Below, piece after piece: positions 10,768 to 22,804 of a stretch of 64,000 nucleotides of DNA; positions within the stretch are counted from its first letter, which is position 1; each line of letters begins with the position of its first letter. Source of the DNA: Sparassis latifolia (Eukaryota; Basidiomycota; Agaricomycetes; Polyporales; Sparassidaceae); NCBI GenBank assembly GCA_018466975.1, contig CM031562.1, positions 4,340,001-4,404,000 of the forward strand, read 5' to 3'. Below the pieces are notes generated by a model. That model did no database searches. It was given only the letters and a program-made list of their open reading frames with translations, and was not told where the DNA came from. Made by a program: the position numbers and the translations under genes.

Positions 10768-12714
10768 ATGTCGACCGACCAGCTTGAGGATGAGTTCGTC
10801 GCCGGGGACATTGAGACGGATCCCCTCCTGGTCCGCAGTCCGCAGGCTTCACGACCCACTCCTCTTCCGAAAGTGCAGCTGGGCGCAGTGTATGCCATCA
10901 AGCTGATACTGCCGATCGCGCAGACGCAAGTGCTGCCGTATCTGAATGTCTTGGTCCAGGAACTGGCTAAGTCCGACGGTGCAAAGACGGGTTACTACAG
11001 TGGAGTGGTGGTTAGCATGCTGAGCTCGCGTCTGAACGTGGTTTGGGATACCTGAACTTCCGTGCAGGGGAGTGCTACTTCTGTCGCACATCTGTTGACA
11101 ATTTACCTCTGGGGTCGGATTTCCGGTACGATTTCGCACCCATCGCATCGCAATATACGTGTCTGGTTCACGAGATTTTGAACGTAAGATAGGATCGGGC
11201 GTATACCCGTGATCGTGCTAGGTACGACAGGCATTGCCGTCTTTACGCTATTGTTTGGCCTGTCGCGCACGTTTGCGACCGTGTTATTGACGCGCTTTCT
11301 GGGTCAGTATGTTACCTGTCCGCACCGTTCTCCGGTTCACTCACACGTTCGCTCGCTGTGTCTCTAGTTGGAATGTTCTCCGGCACGACTGGAGCGATTC
11401 ATTCTGTGGTGGGTGAAATCACCGATGCCAGCAATCAGTCGACCGCGTTCCCGCTGTATGACATCGTATCAGCACTCGGCTTTGTTATTGGGTCAGTTAA
11501 TTTTGCCTTGATTTATATTTATTGCGAACCATTGGTCCGGAGTGATGACCTGCTTTTGCAGACCACTCATTGGTGGAACTTTTGCAAACCCCGCCACCCT
11601 ATTCCCTCGGTGGTTCGACAGTCCATTCTGGAGAATATATCCTTACTTTCTACCATGCCTCGTCACTGCATCAATCGCTATGCTTACGCTATTTATTGCT
11701 GTGTTCGTTCTCGAGGAGGTAGGCGGTTTATAGTACTTTCCCACCGCGTGATATTTACTCCTCTTTGTCAGACCCTTCCCAGCAAGCGCAGAACGAAGGT
11801 CACGTACGATGTCCTCTTCTCCGAGGAGTCATCCTTCTCCGAGATGGAAGGAGAGATCGTGCAAACTACTCAAGCCAAGCCTCTCAGCATCAAGGCATTA
11901 TTGTCAATCCCTGTCATCCGATCCATCTGCGCATCCAGCGCAGCTTTAGGCTTTGTTGGGTCGTGCTTCAACACTGTGTTCGTCCTCATGGCGTACACAC
12001 CCATCCACGATGGCGGGCTCGCCCTCTCGGTACGATTCCATGTCCATCAACTATTTCGAAAAATGTGCTGACAAAAATTTAACGCAAGCCGCTAGCAATC
12101 GGCCAAGCACTCTCGGTTATGGGTATCGTCTCGATCTTCCTGAAACTCACAATGCCGGTGCTTCTCCGGCGCTTCGGGACGCTGACCGTGTTCAGGTCCT
12201 GCATGCAGTCGTGGCCCGTGACGTTCGCGTCGATGGCGCTGCTCTCGTTCGTCGCGAAGCAGGCTGTCGCGATGGAGAGCAAGGCGATCGAGTGGGTCGC
12301 TGTGGGCTTCACTCTGTTCATGTCGAGAGTGGGCTGTATGGCTTTCTCGTGAGTGTCGCGTCGATGTTGCGTAGAGTGTGGTGTCCTGAATGATATGTTT
12401 GGTGGTAGGATTATCATGATCCTTACGAAGGACCATACGCCTGGAACGATGTCTCTAGGAACGTCAAACGGCATGGCCGAGTTCGCGCAGTCGTCCCTCG
12501 CTGCGCTGGGACCAACTGTTGTCAGGTGAGAAGGGTGTCGTATCTCTACGGAGTGGTCCCCAACACTCATCGGAAACCTGACAGCTCCCTCTTCGCGTTC
12601 TCGGCATCGAACAACATCCTCGGCGGCCAGCTGTGGGTGATCATTATGGTCCTCGTCACTCTACTCGGAGGGTCGTTCGCAGAGCGCATCAGGAAGTACC
12701 GCGACGACAAGTAG
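10768..12714 (+). CDS. Major facilitator superfamily transporter
   Basis: Proton-coupled type transporter of the drug:H+ antiporter-like group; substrate not predictable. The first exon is 10768-11010 (81 codons), with an acidic N-terminal tail (DQLEDEFVAGDIETDPLL) that may be a sorting signal. The next exons give GSATSVAHLLTIYLWGRIS then DRIGRIPVIVLGTTG, which together form MFS motif A (G-x-x-x-D-R-x-G-R). Later exons carry VGMFSGTTGAIHSVVGEITD, PLIGGTFANPA, a central cytosolic loop with acidic/Ser stretch (VLFSEESSFSEMEGE), and the second transmembrane half ending GGSFAERIRKYRDDK. About eight or nine short introns. The layout resembles fungal relatives of yeast YCR023C and plant ZIFL proteins. 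No disruption seen. Confidence 0.85.
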
Positions 12715-12913
12715 TATGCGTATCGGATACAGTATTTATGTCTGTAGATTTTCTCCAACAGGATGTATGTAGATTATCTGTACTGTCGCTTTTACTTAAT
12801 TAGTCCAACACCCTGAGCTCCACCCTGGAGACTTGACTACCCGCGTCGCAACCCTCTCGATCACACAACACCATGATTCGGATGACTTCTGTGTCGACAA
12901 AGCAGTCAGGAAT

Positions 12914-15473
12914 TTATTCTGTCAGAGGGAAATTCCCCGGCATCAGAAGTACAGCATCGTAAGGAAGACCCTGGTCGTACAGCTCGCGCAGGTGTGCCGC
13001 CATGGGGTCCATCAAGGTCCGCAAGGCAGACAAGATGGCGCTCGCTGTCATCTGCAGGCTCCATGCACTGACCGCTTTTACACGGCGATTGAAGTTAGCT
13101 TGCATGACATGGTACGCCATTGCCTCGTAGACCTAGCAGAATGTGTCAGCATGCGAGTAGGATTACTTTGAGGTTGGATCACCTTCAATGAGATCATATC
13201 CATAAGACCGGCTAATAAGAATAAATCGTGAGCTAACGGTACATGATAATGAAGAGATTTTATGACTGACTTTCCCACATCTGTGGTAGCGGAATGTTAG
13301 AATTAAGATGGGAGGTATAATGCAAGGAATAGCTCACCGTCAACGATCCGTCAAAGTTACTGAGATCCGTGACCACCCGAGAGCGGATGGGTACCAAAGT
13401 CCGGTTAGCACTGACGACGAGCTCAATCAATAATGTCAACGAATTCAACAAGGGGTAACGCACTTCATGAACGCGACAATGGGTCTCACAAGTGCGTTAT
13501 TGACGTAGCTCAAGTCAGACGTAAATATCGGGACGGCTGCCTTAAGGTCGCGGAAGCGCAAGTCGATGTCGATGACCACCTTGGGCGTGTCCTCCGCGAC
13601 GTCCTCATTATCTGAGGGCGCGCTCAGCGGCGGCTTCGCAAGCTCGCGCTGGCCGGGGATGTAGTCGGAGACAGACGCAGCCGCCGTCGTGATGGCGTCC
13701 GCAAGCTCGCCCAGGATGGCGTTCAGCGCAAGCTCGTCCTGGGGGTCGCGCGGAAATTTGACGTCCAGCACGGCGTCGACCTTGCCAGAGGTGATCCACG
13801 AGAAGGGGCCTTCTTGCGTTGTCATGCTTTGCAGATGATCGATGTTGACGCCGTCGATGCGGAAGCGTGACTGTTCACAGTAACGAGGTCAACTGAAGGA
13901 AGTGCTATATAGGAAGTTGGCTCACCATGCGCCCCCACTTGCCGCCCATGAGATCCTGTTCTGTAGTACGTCCAATACTCTGCGGCTTATGCAGACTAAA
14001 CAGGCAGTTGTCGAACTGCCCGACAGCATTCTCCGCGGACAAGAAGTCATAGAAAAGCCACTGCTTGCGGAAAGTTCGGATATCCGCACGGAAAATGGAC
14101 GCTGTATATGGCCTGAAACCGCCTGGCTGGTAGACGGTGACGAGGAGATCTTCGAGTTGAAGGGACTCCAGCTCAAAATCGCCTGGCTGTCCGACAAGTC
14201 GGAAGGATGCAGGATCAAGTGGATGGTCAGGATCCCACGTCACGGAGCGACGGTCTGAAGACGATAGTTCAGTTTGACTCCCGATAAGAAATGTGCTAAT
14301 GAGTACCCAAAACTCCCCGTACTCCCTTGACGACGGCATCTGCGACCAGGCCTTTACCTTTAAACCAACGAGCAAAAGATAGAGTGACGTCGATTGATTC
14401 CACACTCAAGTCAAACATAGAGTAATTTGTATCTTCATCCGAGATGTCCTCTATGTTCACTTCATCCTCGTCAAAAATGTGGTGATTGGACGGGTGGTTG
14501 CTGACGTCATATCCTAATGCCGCCGAGTAGCCCACATTCAAGTCTGGTTTCTTGCGCTCCGTGTGTTTGCCACCGTTCGGACGGCGCGTCATATATACAT
14601 TCTTGAACGAGATCCGTGAATCCTTCCATTTGGGAACGATCGCAGACTCAAAGATAATAGTGATTCCTGTTTCTGAAGTGATGTAGTCGCTGAGGGCGCG
14701 TGCGACGTACTCTGTCATTAAGTTAAAAAAGACTACTCCTCACGCATGACATCCGGAGAAGCCTCACCTTGTAACCGTAGACTGTTCAACGTTGTGAAGA
14801 CTACAGAGAAGAAGGTAGTACTGAATGTATTGTGAGTTAGACGATGGGAAGAACAGAAGTACAATAGCTCTCACGTTCCGACAAAAAGCCAAAGTGTTTG
14901 ACTCATGAAGAACCAGGTCACGAAAGCCGAGATGTCGTCGGCATTGTACTTGCGGAATGAGCGGATAGTGAGCCACTTGAATCGCACTCGAGCACGTTGC
15001 CAGAATCCAGTAGAAGCACGCAGAAAGTCGTCTCTGGTTGGCCGGTGGAGATGAGGCAAAGAGGCAGCAAGCCGTCGAAACAAGCGTGGATAGTTGTCGA
15101 GGCCGACAGGTGGAGGTTCTTCGGGTTTCTGATCTTCAGGACGCTCGGCGGTGGTAGAAGATGTCCGACTCTGCTTCTCTCCCGAGTTTTGTAAGCCAGA
15201 ATGTTTTTGCTCCTCTCTTCGACACGCCATGACGGAGAACGTCCGACAGGTCAAGGGCGTACCAAACGCATGTCCACGCGTCAACGCATCTGAAAGTGCA
15301 AAATATGGGCGGGATCGCAATTGAATATGGACTTCTCGGGCGTGTGTAATTGCACGAGTGGGCTGCTGCTGCCTGAAAAAATTGCGTATGGTGGTGTATC
15401 GGTCAACAGCGGCTGAGCCTCGGGCACGACTGGTGTGCCGTAGAAGAAATGAGGTCCTCTGAGTGAAATGCAT
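12914..15473 (-). CDS. MDM31: MDM31/MDM32 family mitochondrial inner-membrane protein
   Basis: Needed for mitochondrial distribution, morphology and mtDNA stability in yeast; inner membrane facing the intermembrane space. The N-terminus from 15473 is rich in Arg/Ser/Thr and poor in acidic residues, as in a mitochondrial presequence, followed by a Pro/Glu linker and DDISAFVTWFFMSQTLWLFV, the first membrane segment. Downstream exons carry the conserved family core: ITIIFESAIVPKWKDSRISF then KNVYMTRRP, later SFRLVGQPGDFELESLQLED, DLMGGKWGRM, SRFRIDGVNIDHLQS and the C-terminal LTEL-type end at 12914. At least eight exons. MDM31 versus MDM32 cannot be settled by eye; MDM31 is the usual basidiomycete form. 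Convergent with the MFS gene, divergent from the methyltransferase. Confidence 0.75.
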
Positions 15474-15807
15474 AAAATAATGGACGACAGTTTCAAGCAG
15501 ATGGACTTAGAGCCCTTGGTGCTTGGCAGGAGTGAGTTGGTGGTAGAACGCAGAGGCAGAGAAACTAATTAAATTTTTGCCACTTTCTGCGGTCACGTGG
15601 ACCTTTGCCCATTCGCGTCTTCCGAGAATGGAAGCCGAGCTCCTTCAAGTTGCTACTCGGAGCCCTGGGTAACGGGGAGTTATTTCGACATGGCAGTGGC
15701 GATGGCGGCTCGTTGCTCGAGGCAGCTGGTATACTATAAATACTACCTTACCTTGACGCTGGTATACGAACTCGATCAGACAGGAAGACCTTTCGTTCGT
15801 GACCACC
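15474..15807. promoter_or_regulatory. Divergent upstream region MDM31 / methyltransferase
   Basis: 334 bp separates the proposed start codons. It includes a possible TATA-like stretch (TATACTATAAATAC, about 15728) about 80 bp before the methyltransferase start. The assignment to that promoter is inference. Confidence 0.35.
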
Positions 15808-17515
15808 ATGTTTCCGCTGCCAGTGACCCAAGCCGTTCTATGTCTTGGTTACTCATCCTTGGACAAGGTGAACACATTCCTGCTGACAAAACTTTGCAGG
15901 ACTCTGGCTTATTAACTACTGGAACGATAGGGCCTTATTCCAGATTTTGTTATACGCCCAGTCATACGAGCCTTATGTCGCCAGAGACTTCGTGAGATTG
16001 ATACCGGCTCATTCGAGGCCAATCATGCCGCCAAGATGGAGTGGATTGAACGCGCCCGCGCGCGAAAGGCCATCGCAGATCTCACAGAAAAAGCAAACAA
16101 GCAACACTACGAAGTTAGTAATTGACATTCCCATATAATCACCTCTCATCGTATCTGCAGGTGTCGACCAGTTTCATCTTGTCCTGCTTGGGGCCCTGCG
16201 CTAAGTATTCCTCCTGCTTCTATCCAACCGGAGAGGAGACACTAGGAGAAGCTGAAGTTCATATGCTGGAGATGTATTGCAAGAATGCACAATTGAAGGA
16301 TGGACAAGACGTTCTCGATCTAGGGTGTGGTACGACTCTTTATCCCAAATGTGCATGCACGCTCTGATCCTTTAGCTTGAAAGGATGGGGTAGTTTGACA
16401 TTATGTCTGGCTCAGGCTAGTCTGTCCAACGGCCGAGCTGAAACGAACGCTGACCGTTATCATCAGAAATACCCAAATTCGCGTATCACGGCCTTGTCGA
16501 ACTCAATCACTCAGAGAGTACACATCGAGGAAACAGCACGTTGTCGAGGCATCACTAATATAGAGGTAACGAGGTGTTGCATGTCATAATTCACCATGCT
16601 TTCAACTTAATAATCTAGGTGATCACCGCAGACATCAACATCTTCGATTTCAAAGGCTCAAAGCAGTGAGTGGCAATGAGCGGGTCACAGTTTTTCTTCC
16701 TAACAATCCTCATGTAGCTTTGACCGTATCCTATCCATAGAGGTGCAAATAATACCTGGCGCACTGCTGAAGTGTTCTCACAGCAGTTTATGCTAGATGT
16801 TTGAGCACATGAAGAACTACAAGCTGCTCATGGCCAAGATCTCGTCTTGGCTTCGCCCAGATTGTGCCGCCGAAAATGCGCTTGTCTTCATACAAGTCTT
16901 CTGCCACCGCACTATGCCGTATGATTTTGAGGATGGCAATGGCTGGATGGCTAGCATGTTCTTCTCTGGTCTGTCCATCATATTCTCTACAATTCAACGG
17001 AGTCTTGGTTGAACCCCTTTGGCGCAGGTGGAACCATGCCCTCTCACGATCTCCTCGTACGTTGAGCCCGGGCGCTTGAAAGTAACCTTTCTCACTGACC
17101 TATCATCAAGCTTTACTTTCAGGACGACTTGTCTCTTGTACGTAGCTGGTATATCAATGGCAGGCATTACGCGCAGACGTGCGAGGACTGGCTCAAGCGG
17201 CAGGACGAGTTTGGTGCGGTGGGTCTTGCGACGCTCAAGATGGACGCAGAGAAAAAGGGCCTCGACGGTGAAGAGGGCTCGAAAATGTTCTACAGGTTTG
17301 TTCTTGGGTGAAGACTGCGCCCCAGTTCGTTGTGGGTGCCAGGATTAACACGCGCTTCATCTAGGTTCAGAGTATTCTACATGGCATGTGCAGAATTGTT
17401 TTCCATGAACGACGGCCAAGAGTGCGTCGACTTCCGTATGTCACAACCTGCTGACCCAGTCAAATCGTTTCACAGATGGGGCGTGGGGCATTATTTGTTC
17501 AAGAGGAAAGACTGA
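15808..17515 (+). CDS. Cyclopropane-fatty-acyl-phospholipid synthase-like SAM methyltransferase
   Basis: SAM-dependent methyltransferase of the CFA synthase / coclaurine N-methyltransferase type common in mushrooms; substrate unknown. Exon 1 (15808-15867) ends SSLDK; exon 2 starts at 15931 with GLIPDFVIRPVIRALCRQRL. Then come ANKQHYEVSTSFIL, the SAM motif VLDLGCGWGSLTLCLAQKYP, ITADINIFDF, RILSIEMFEHMKNYKLLM, FCHRTMPYDFED, FFSGGTMPSHDLLLYFQDDL, YINGRHYAQTCEDWLKRQD and the terminal GVGHYLFKRKD. About ten exons. The intron 16416-16466 has a GC donor (CAG|GCTAGT...CAG) rather than GT; without it the SAM-domain frame is lost. The start is chosen because the ATG at 15808 opens the frame that splices into the conserved region. 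Confidence 0.85.
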
Positions 17516-17837
17516 ATGCGTGTTTAACGTACAACAGGTCTACGATTGCGTCGGGGGTCTTTGGCCCCCGCCGTTGACGACATTCGTCTTTGTGCTGATT
17601 GTCGGAGAGAGATCTCGGTGGAGGATGATGGTGTATATTTCTTGGAACGTGTATATCGCAATTAAACTTCCTTCCACCAAAGACCACATAAAGCCAACAC
17701 AGCTGCGAATATGACCACGATAGATTTACGGTGTGGTGCGACCTCGCCATCCTCTAACTCGATGCTGGTCTACCAGTGTATTATTCTTCGACGTCTACGC
17801 CTAAATAATAATCAGGAGATATTCAGCAACATGACTC

Positions 17838-18697
17838 TCACCTTGAGCGAACAATAGCACGCACACTACAACACAGAATATTCCGTGTGCGCAACTTCGA
17901 CAACCGAGTCAAGAGTGCTTCGTTCCATTTCCAGGCTTCAGTTGTTCTCGGGATCTTGAGTGTGATTGATTCCAACTTGGCAAACTTCGTAAGGGAGAGT
18001 GTCTCCTCAATGAAATCGCAGTAAATCAAATCGAGGACCCTCTGGATTATTCCTTCTATATTTGGATCGCCGTGATATTGGGTCGGGATCCACACATTGA
18101 ATATAATCTCGTGAAATCCACGAGATGTAGAAATATGGGTAACCAGGAGTAGTCCGGGTCATCGTCGACTATAAGCCCCATCGTAAGCACGGTAAGGTTA
18201 ACATTCTGCGCAAGGCTGAGATGCTGTTCTATAATAATGGATGAGGGCATGCAACACAAGATGCGTGGAAAATACTTACCCACTGTGTTCTTCAATTCTC
18301 TGAGTCAAGGTTGACGTTGGCAAAGATACTGAACTCCAGCAAACGAAGAGATGCGCCCGCGGCTTGCCACAACCTGCCCAATCCGATTGTCTCCATATCC
18401 TGAAGTTGAATCGAAGTGTATAGCTTTATGTTACGGAGAGAGGTGCTTGCTGTCGCATCGACGAATACACGGAATATATCCGCGATACTCGCAGGCAATG
18501 CCATTACATGAAGATCCGTCAGGGATGCGTGAGTACCCTGGTGCCGAATAACGAGGGGATCAAATCTATTCTTCGTCCACTGAATGTTGGTGCACGAGAG
18601 AGTCAGAAGATTAGGGAAGCTAAACGCAAGGCGTTGAAGAGACAAGCCGAGCCGAAGGAACGACGTCAGTATCTCGATAGAACAAGAGAAGAGTCAT
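17838..18697 (-). pseudogene. F-box/LRR-like protein relic
   Basis: Several blocks look like the degenerate leucine-rich part of mushroom F-box proteins: LTSFLRLGLSLQRLAFSFPN and HASLTDLHVMALPASIADIF (18640-18290), NVNLTVLTMGLIVDDDPDYS (about 18210), and the ending EIIFNVWIPTQYHGDPNIEG with KFAKLESITLKIP (18110-17840). No F-box helix is visible. Between HLVDF and HEIIFNVW (about 18115) the frame shifts by one base, and in-frame stops lie upstream of the first block. It may be a decayed gene, or an expressed one whose introns I cannot place. Confidence 0.4.
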
Positions 18698-18810
18698 CAT
18701 ACACAATATACGCAAAGAACGAGCGCAAAGTGCAAGCAAAGTGAGTGCCTCGAACGCTCGCACTCACAGAACCTTCCGCATTAGGAAGTATCATGTAATT
18801 CAAAGTCCGG

Positions 18811-18838
18811 TCAGTATCAGTATCAGTATCAGTATCAG
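18811..18838. repeat. TCAGTA hexanucleotide microsatellite
   Basis: Four and a half perfect copies of TCAGTA, just left of the candidate MITE. Confidence 0.9.
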
Positions 18839-18846
18839 GCCACACC

Positions 18847-19220
18847 TACTATCAGTGACCCGGATATGCCATATGACCCAGAAGTGCCATATTTTTTTCT
18901 GTGGTTTGATCCTCTTGCCGATTCCCTCAAAATTATAGACAGAGAGTCGTAAATACCCTAATTTAATACTGTAAAAGTTTGGGAAGCAAAGATAGCTCAC
19001 TTGGATCCCAAGAAATTCGGGATTGCAAGAGTATTTGGCTGGTGCCACACCTCGGCATCTCTCCAAGGTGTCCAATACAGCTAAAAAAATCCGAAAAAAT
19101 GGTGTATAGTACTCTGTATACTACAGAAACATCACCTGAGATGCCGCAGACAATCGAGCAAGACGTCGTGCTGCGGGACCAGAAGTGCCATATTATGGCA
19201 CATCCGGATCATCGATAGTA
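18847..19220. mobile_element. Candidate MITE with imperfect terminal inverted repeats
   Basis: The left end TACTATCAGTGACCCGGATA followed by TGCCATA is the imperfect inverse of the right end, TATGGCACATCCGGATCATC followed by GATAGTA; roughly 23 of 30 positions agree. A motif AGAAGTGCCATAT occurs near both ends (about 18880 and 19180). I could not find a target-site duplication. No coding capacity. An old, degenerate MITE is the best guess. Confidence 0.4.
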
Positions 19221-19593
19221 CCAGTAACGGGCCATATACTAGGAAATGGGATCCTGAGTCGGAAATATATGTTATACAAGATCTTTTCAAAACGGACGGA
19301 GACATACCGCTTTTGGTCGAACCATAACAAGGACAAGCAGACCACCCAACATTCCCCAGCTGGCTGGCTCGGCTAGGCGCTTGGTATTCTCTAACTTACT
19401 ACCAAGTTCAGGACGACAATATGTGTAATTGCTTTCTGTATTCCTCATTCCTCAAACGCAGGAACATTGACATTTCGGACAGCTCTGGTCAAGTTCTCTG
19501 TTCTAGTAGAGGGCGAGGTTATCTCCGTTCAAATGGAAAGGAGGGAGGTCGTGATGGAGATCTACCACTGGATCAGATCCTTCTCCGTCCCCC

Positions 19594-19757
19594 TGAAGAA
19601 CAAGCTCGCACTGCTTACGGTTACCTAGCTCACTTATTTCAAGCTCAAAGAGCCAGTACGGAATGATGCGCCGTTTGAAGAACAAGCTCGCACTGCTTAC
19701 GGTTACCCAGCTCACTTATTTCAAGCTCAAAGAGCCAGTACGGAATGATGCGCCGTT
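19594..19757. repeat. 82-bp tandem duplication
   Basis: Copy 1 is 19594-19675 and copy 2 is 19676-19757. They differ visibly at one site, CCTAGC versus CCCAGC, which makes a stop codon in copy 1 where copy 2 encodes Gln. Since 82 is not a multiple of three, the duplication also shifts the kinase gene's frame. Confidence 0.95.
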
Positions 19758-21132
19758 AGAATCTCGTGTGGCGGAAGGCAATTTGGAGCCGCTCGACTCT
19801 AACACACGTATAGAACAGTTCGCAGAGCAATTCAAAGTGGGTTTCATCTGCGTGCTAGTTAAGCTCCCACCAGGTGAGTTATTGTTGTACCGATGAAGAA
19901 GATAACTTACGGTACCACTAGACGAGACGGGCATAGCGATCGAACAGTTGCAGCAAAATTACAGCGATTTGTTTAGCCGACTGCAAATCACCGTCGCTCA
20001 TCCTGGTCGCTGGTCGGCGGATGATATCCGTGAGAGCGGTGGGGTCTACGTGGGTGGCAATCAACCTACGCCACGCGAAATATCAGACATAGAGACAAAG
20101 TTGACGAGGAAGCGATCGTACCGAGTTCGTTTATTCTCTTCATTTCCTATAAGCCTTCTCACCAGGACTATTATCAGGAGAGTAGCAGTGAATATCTTCG
20201 CATCGCGCTTACCTATAGAGATCATTTCTCCTCGATTTTCGAGCCCAGCTTGGCTGGTTCCGTGGATGTCCAGAACGACGGAGAATTTGTCGCCTTTTGC
20301 AATGTCCTGTGCTGTTATCGTGAAAATTCAGAAAAAATCGCGCAGAATATCTCATCATCTTTGAAAGCAAGCTCCTTTGCTGTATATTTTATTCACCCTC
20401 CCTTCTTCTCGTGGAGGCCTCCGCAGGACCCTCTCGAGTACAAAGAGTAAGTGATATCATACTTGAAAATTGCATCTCAAGCTCATAGCTTAATTTGAGA
20501 CAACTTTCATGGAACTTTCCAATGTTCATTGCCACATGCGGCATGGCAGAACCATGGAGAAAGTTCACCCCAGACAGCGACTTCGGCGTTATCTCCCGCA
20601 CACATTTATGTCCTTTCGTCATTTCTGACGTTATCTCGCAGAAGCATGAACAAGACCGACACCGCATGCTGCTAGAGGCCATCGTTGCTGCCCGAACGGG
20701 CAGCTACCTCCTAAAGGATCGTTCCCAATCGCGGTTCTTCGTCGTAGCGGTTTACCTTGCAGCTTCTTTGTGCGCATCAAGGTACATTGTGACCGAAGCA
20801 GATTCAGGGAGACAGGTAGGATTGTACTGTCTTAACTTCTTCCCATTCCGCCGATAAAAATTCCACTGTCGCAGGTCCATATTGCACGGGCAGACTTCGA
20901 CCTTACAGATGCGAATGCAGCCGTCCGATTCTTCGGTGAAATGTGCAATCTCTCGCAACTCCTGGGCGAGCTTGCGGGTGAACTCGATGAGTTGAAACGC
21001 GAAAGTCTGTTAACAATTCAGCAAGTCGCTTCAAAGATGAGGTCTCTCAATCATCGGAGAAGAGCTCGGCGGAGTACGCGACCTTCGTTGTCTTCAAACT
21101 CAGATAGATCGGGGCTCCAAGAGGAAGATGAT

Positions 21133-21546
21133 AGGACCCCCGACAATTGGTGAATAGGCCTGATCTGGAGAGGGCAAAAATGTCCGTTGGGAAAAGGCCG
21201 TTTCGGGCCCAAAATGTCCGTGAAAAATTAGGCCTCACCACATTTTTTGCCTCCGCGGTCCACGTTTCTCTTCAGGGTTTAACCCTAAAAAGGTAATTTT
21301 GGGCGCTTCTGAGCCGGCGGCTATGCCGCCTCCTCCTCGGCCCTGCCCGCTCTCCCTCGCCGGCCTTCCACAAGCGTTTGTCCGGCCTCGAATCAGGCCG
21401 CTGCCTCCCCGATGTCCGCGAAATGGCTCAGGCTATCCGGCGGTCAACCCCCCTGATTTGTCCGTGAATACCAGGCATGAGGCTCTCGAAAGTTCAAAAT
21501 TTGTCCATAACTGGCTCAGGGACCTTCCCCAATTGTCGGGGGTCCT
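21133..21546. mobile_element. 414-bp hAT-like non-autonomous transposon
   Basis: It starts AGGACCCCCGACAATTGG and ends with the exact inverse CCAATTGTCGGGGGTCCT. It is flanked by a perfect 8-bp direct repeat AAGATGAT (21125-21132 and 21547-21554), the target size typical of hAT elements. Inside are several copies of the word TGTCCGT and GC-rich filler; no transposase. It lies in the kinase pseudogene. Confidence 0.85.
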
Positions 21547-22804
21547 AAGATGATCTGGGAATTTTCCATCAACAGCGATCAAGTCCGGTCGGTTGTCGAT
21601 CACATTAATTACGGGTGTCGTATGTTGCTTTCGGAGTACGTTTGCGGAATGTCCCGCGTTTGATGTCGACATGTACTGAGAATTTCGACAGCACCCCCAT
21701 ATTGCGCTTGTTGTACGACAGGAGGACGATTCTGCTGTTGGATATCTCATGTTCGTGGAAGACGGAGCCAAGGAATTGTAGATTCTGCAATACCTCCATA
21801 GAATCGATGCCCCAACTAACTATACCATACGCCCTGTTCGCATCTGGCCGATCGATGGGGGGACGACCATATTGATGCCCATTGCAGGAGGCCGGCTCAG
21901 TTCGCTCAAGGATCCTGATTCTTATCTATGGCTTGTCGTATAGCAGTTGTTCGAAGCCGTTGACTTCATGCATGGCCACGGCGTCGCGCACTTAGACCTG
22001 AAACCGCAGAACATCATCATCCCACCGAACTATGGATGGCTTACCATCATCGACTTTAGTTTGTCCGTTCGCGTAAGGATCCCGCGCCATACGTTCAGAG
22101 GTTATGTCGGGACGGAAGGGTACATTGCTCCGGAGGTTGGTCGAGGGCAGTATAACCCGATCCGTGCAGACCTGTGGTCGTGCGGCAAAGTCGTTGAAGA
22201 ACTTTGCCGCCGTTGTAGACTATCGCCGGCGCGCGAGCGGTTGCTTCGGATCAGTAACCGACTCTTGGATGCTGTCCTGGGCAACAGGCCGACGATGGCA
22301 CAGGTCCTTAGGTGGATGTCGGGGCCCGATAACTCGAGTGAGGGGCATGTCACGTGAGTGCACTCAATATGTGGCTTCGTTTGTTACATGTTGCGTAGAG
22401 ACCATCCGATACATGGCCTAGCGGCGGTGAACGCCTAGGTGTTCTAAGGCCACGGTATTCATGATCGTTCTTAGAGCTGTGTTTAGTATCCGTGTTTTCG
22501 AATTGTGTATTGCAATTACATGTACAGCACTCTAGCAACCGTAAAGATGGGGAACAGTTCATACAAATATTGCGAATGCTTTGCTCAAACTGGACAGGCC
22601 TTCGCCTGTCACGTATTCTCTCTTTCCTCTCGAATTAATTTAATTAATTTTGCCATGCGCACTACAAAAAAAAATCGAAAAAGGCAACAATAAAGGCGGC
22701 TCGATACCGGTCACGGTAAAGCTAGCCAGAGCGTCTACGCGTCGCCCACAGACTCGGATGCGCCATCCCTTCATGTCAGTATTGTACGAATATACCTGCT
22801 TAAG

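Larger units (their letters stand above)
19450..22357 (+). pseudogene. Protein-kinase-domain gene, decayed
   Basis: The 3' third is clearly kinase-like: QLFEAVDFMHGHGVAHLDLK followed by PQN (catalytic loop, HLD for HRD), TIIDFSLSV (DFS for DFG), GTEGYIAPEVGRG, RADLWSCGKVVEEL and a final RPTMAQVLRWM. The upstream part (EVISVQMERREVVMEIYHWI, EQFAEQFKVGFICVLVKLPP, EQLQQNYSDLFSRLQITVAH) is a mushroom N-terminal region I do not recognise. Damage: an 82-bp out-of-frame tandem duplication (19594-19757), a transposon (21133-21546), a TAG at 21779-21781 inside KEL-ILQYLHRID, and a TAG just before QLFEAV (about 21941). Altered HRD and DFG residues suggest the ancestor may already have been a weak kinase or pseudokinase. 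Confidence 0.65.
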
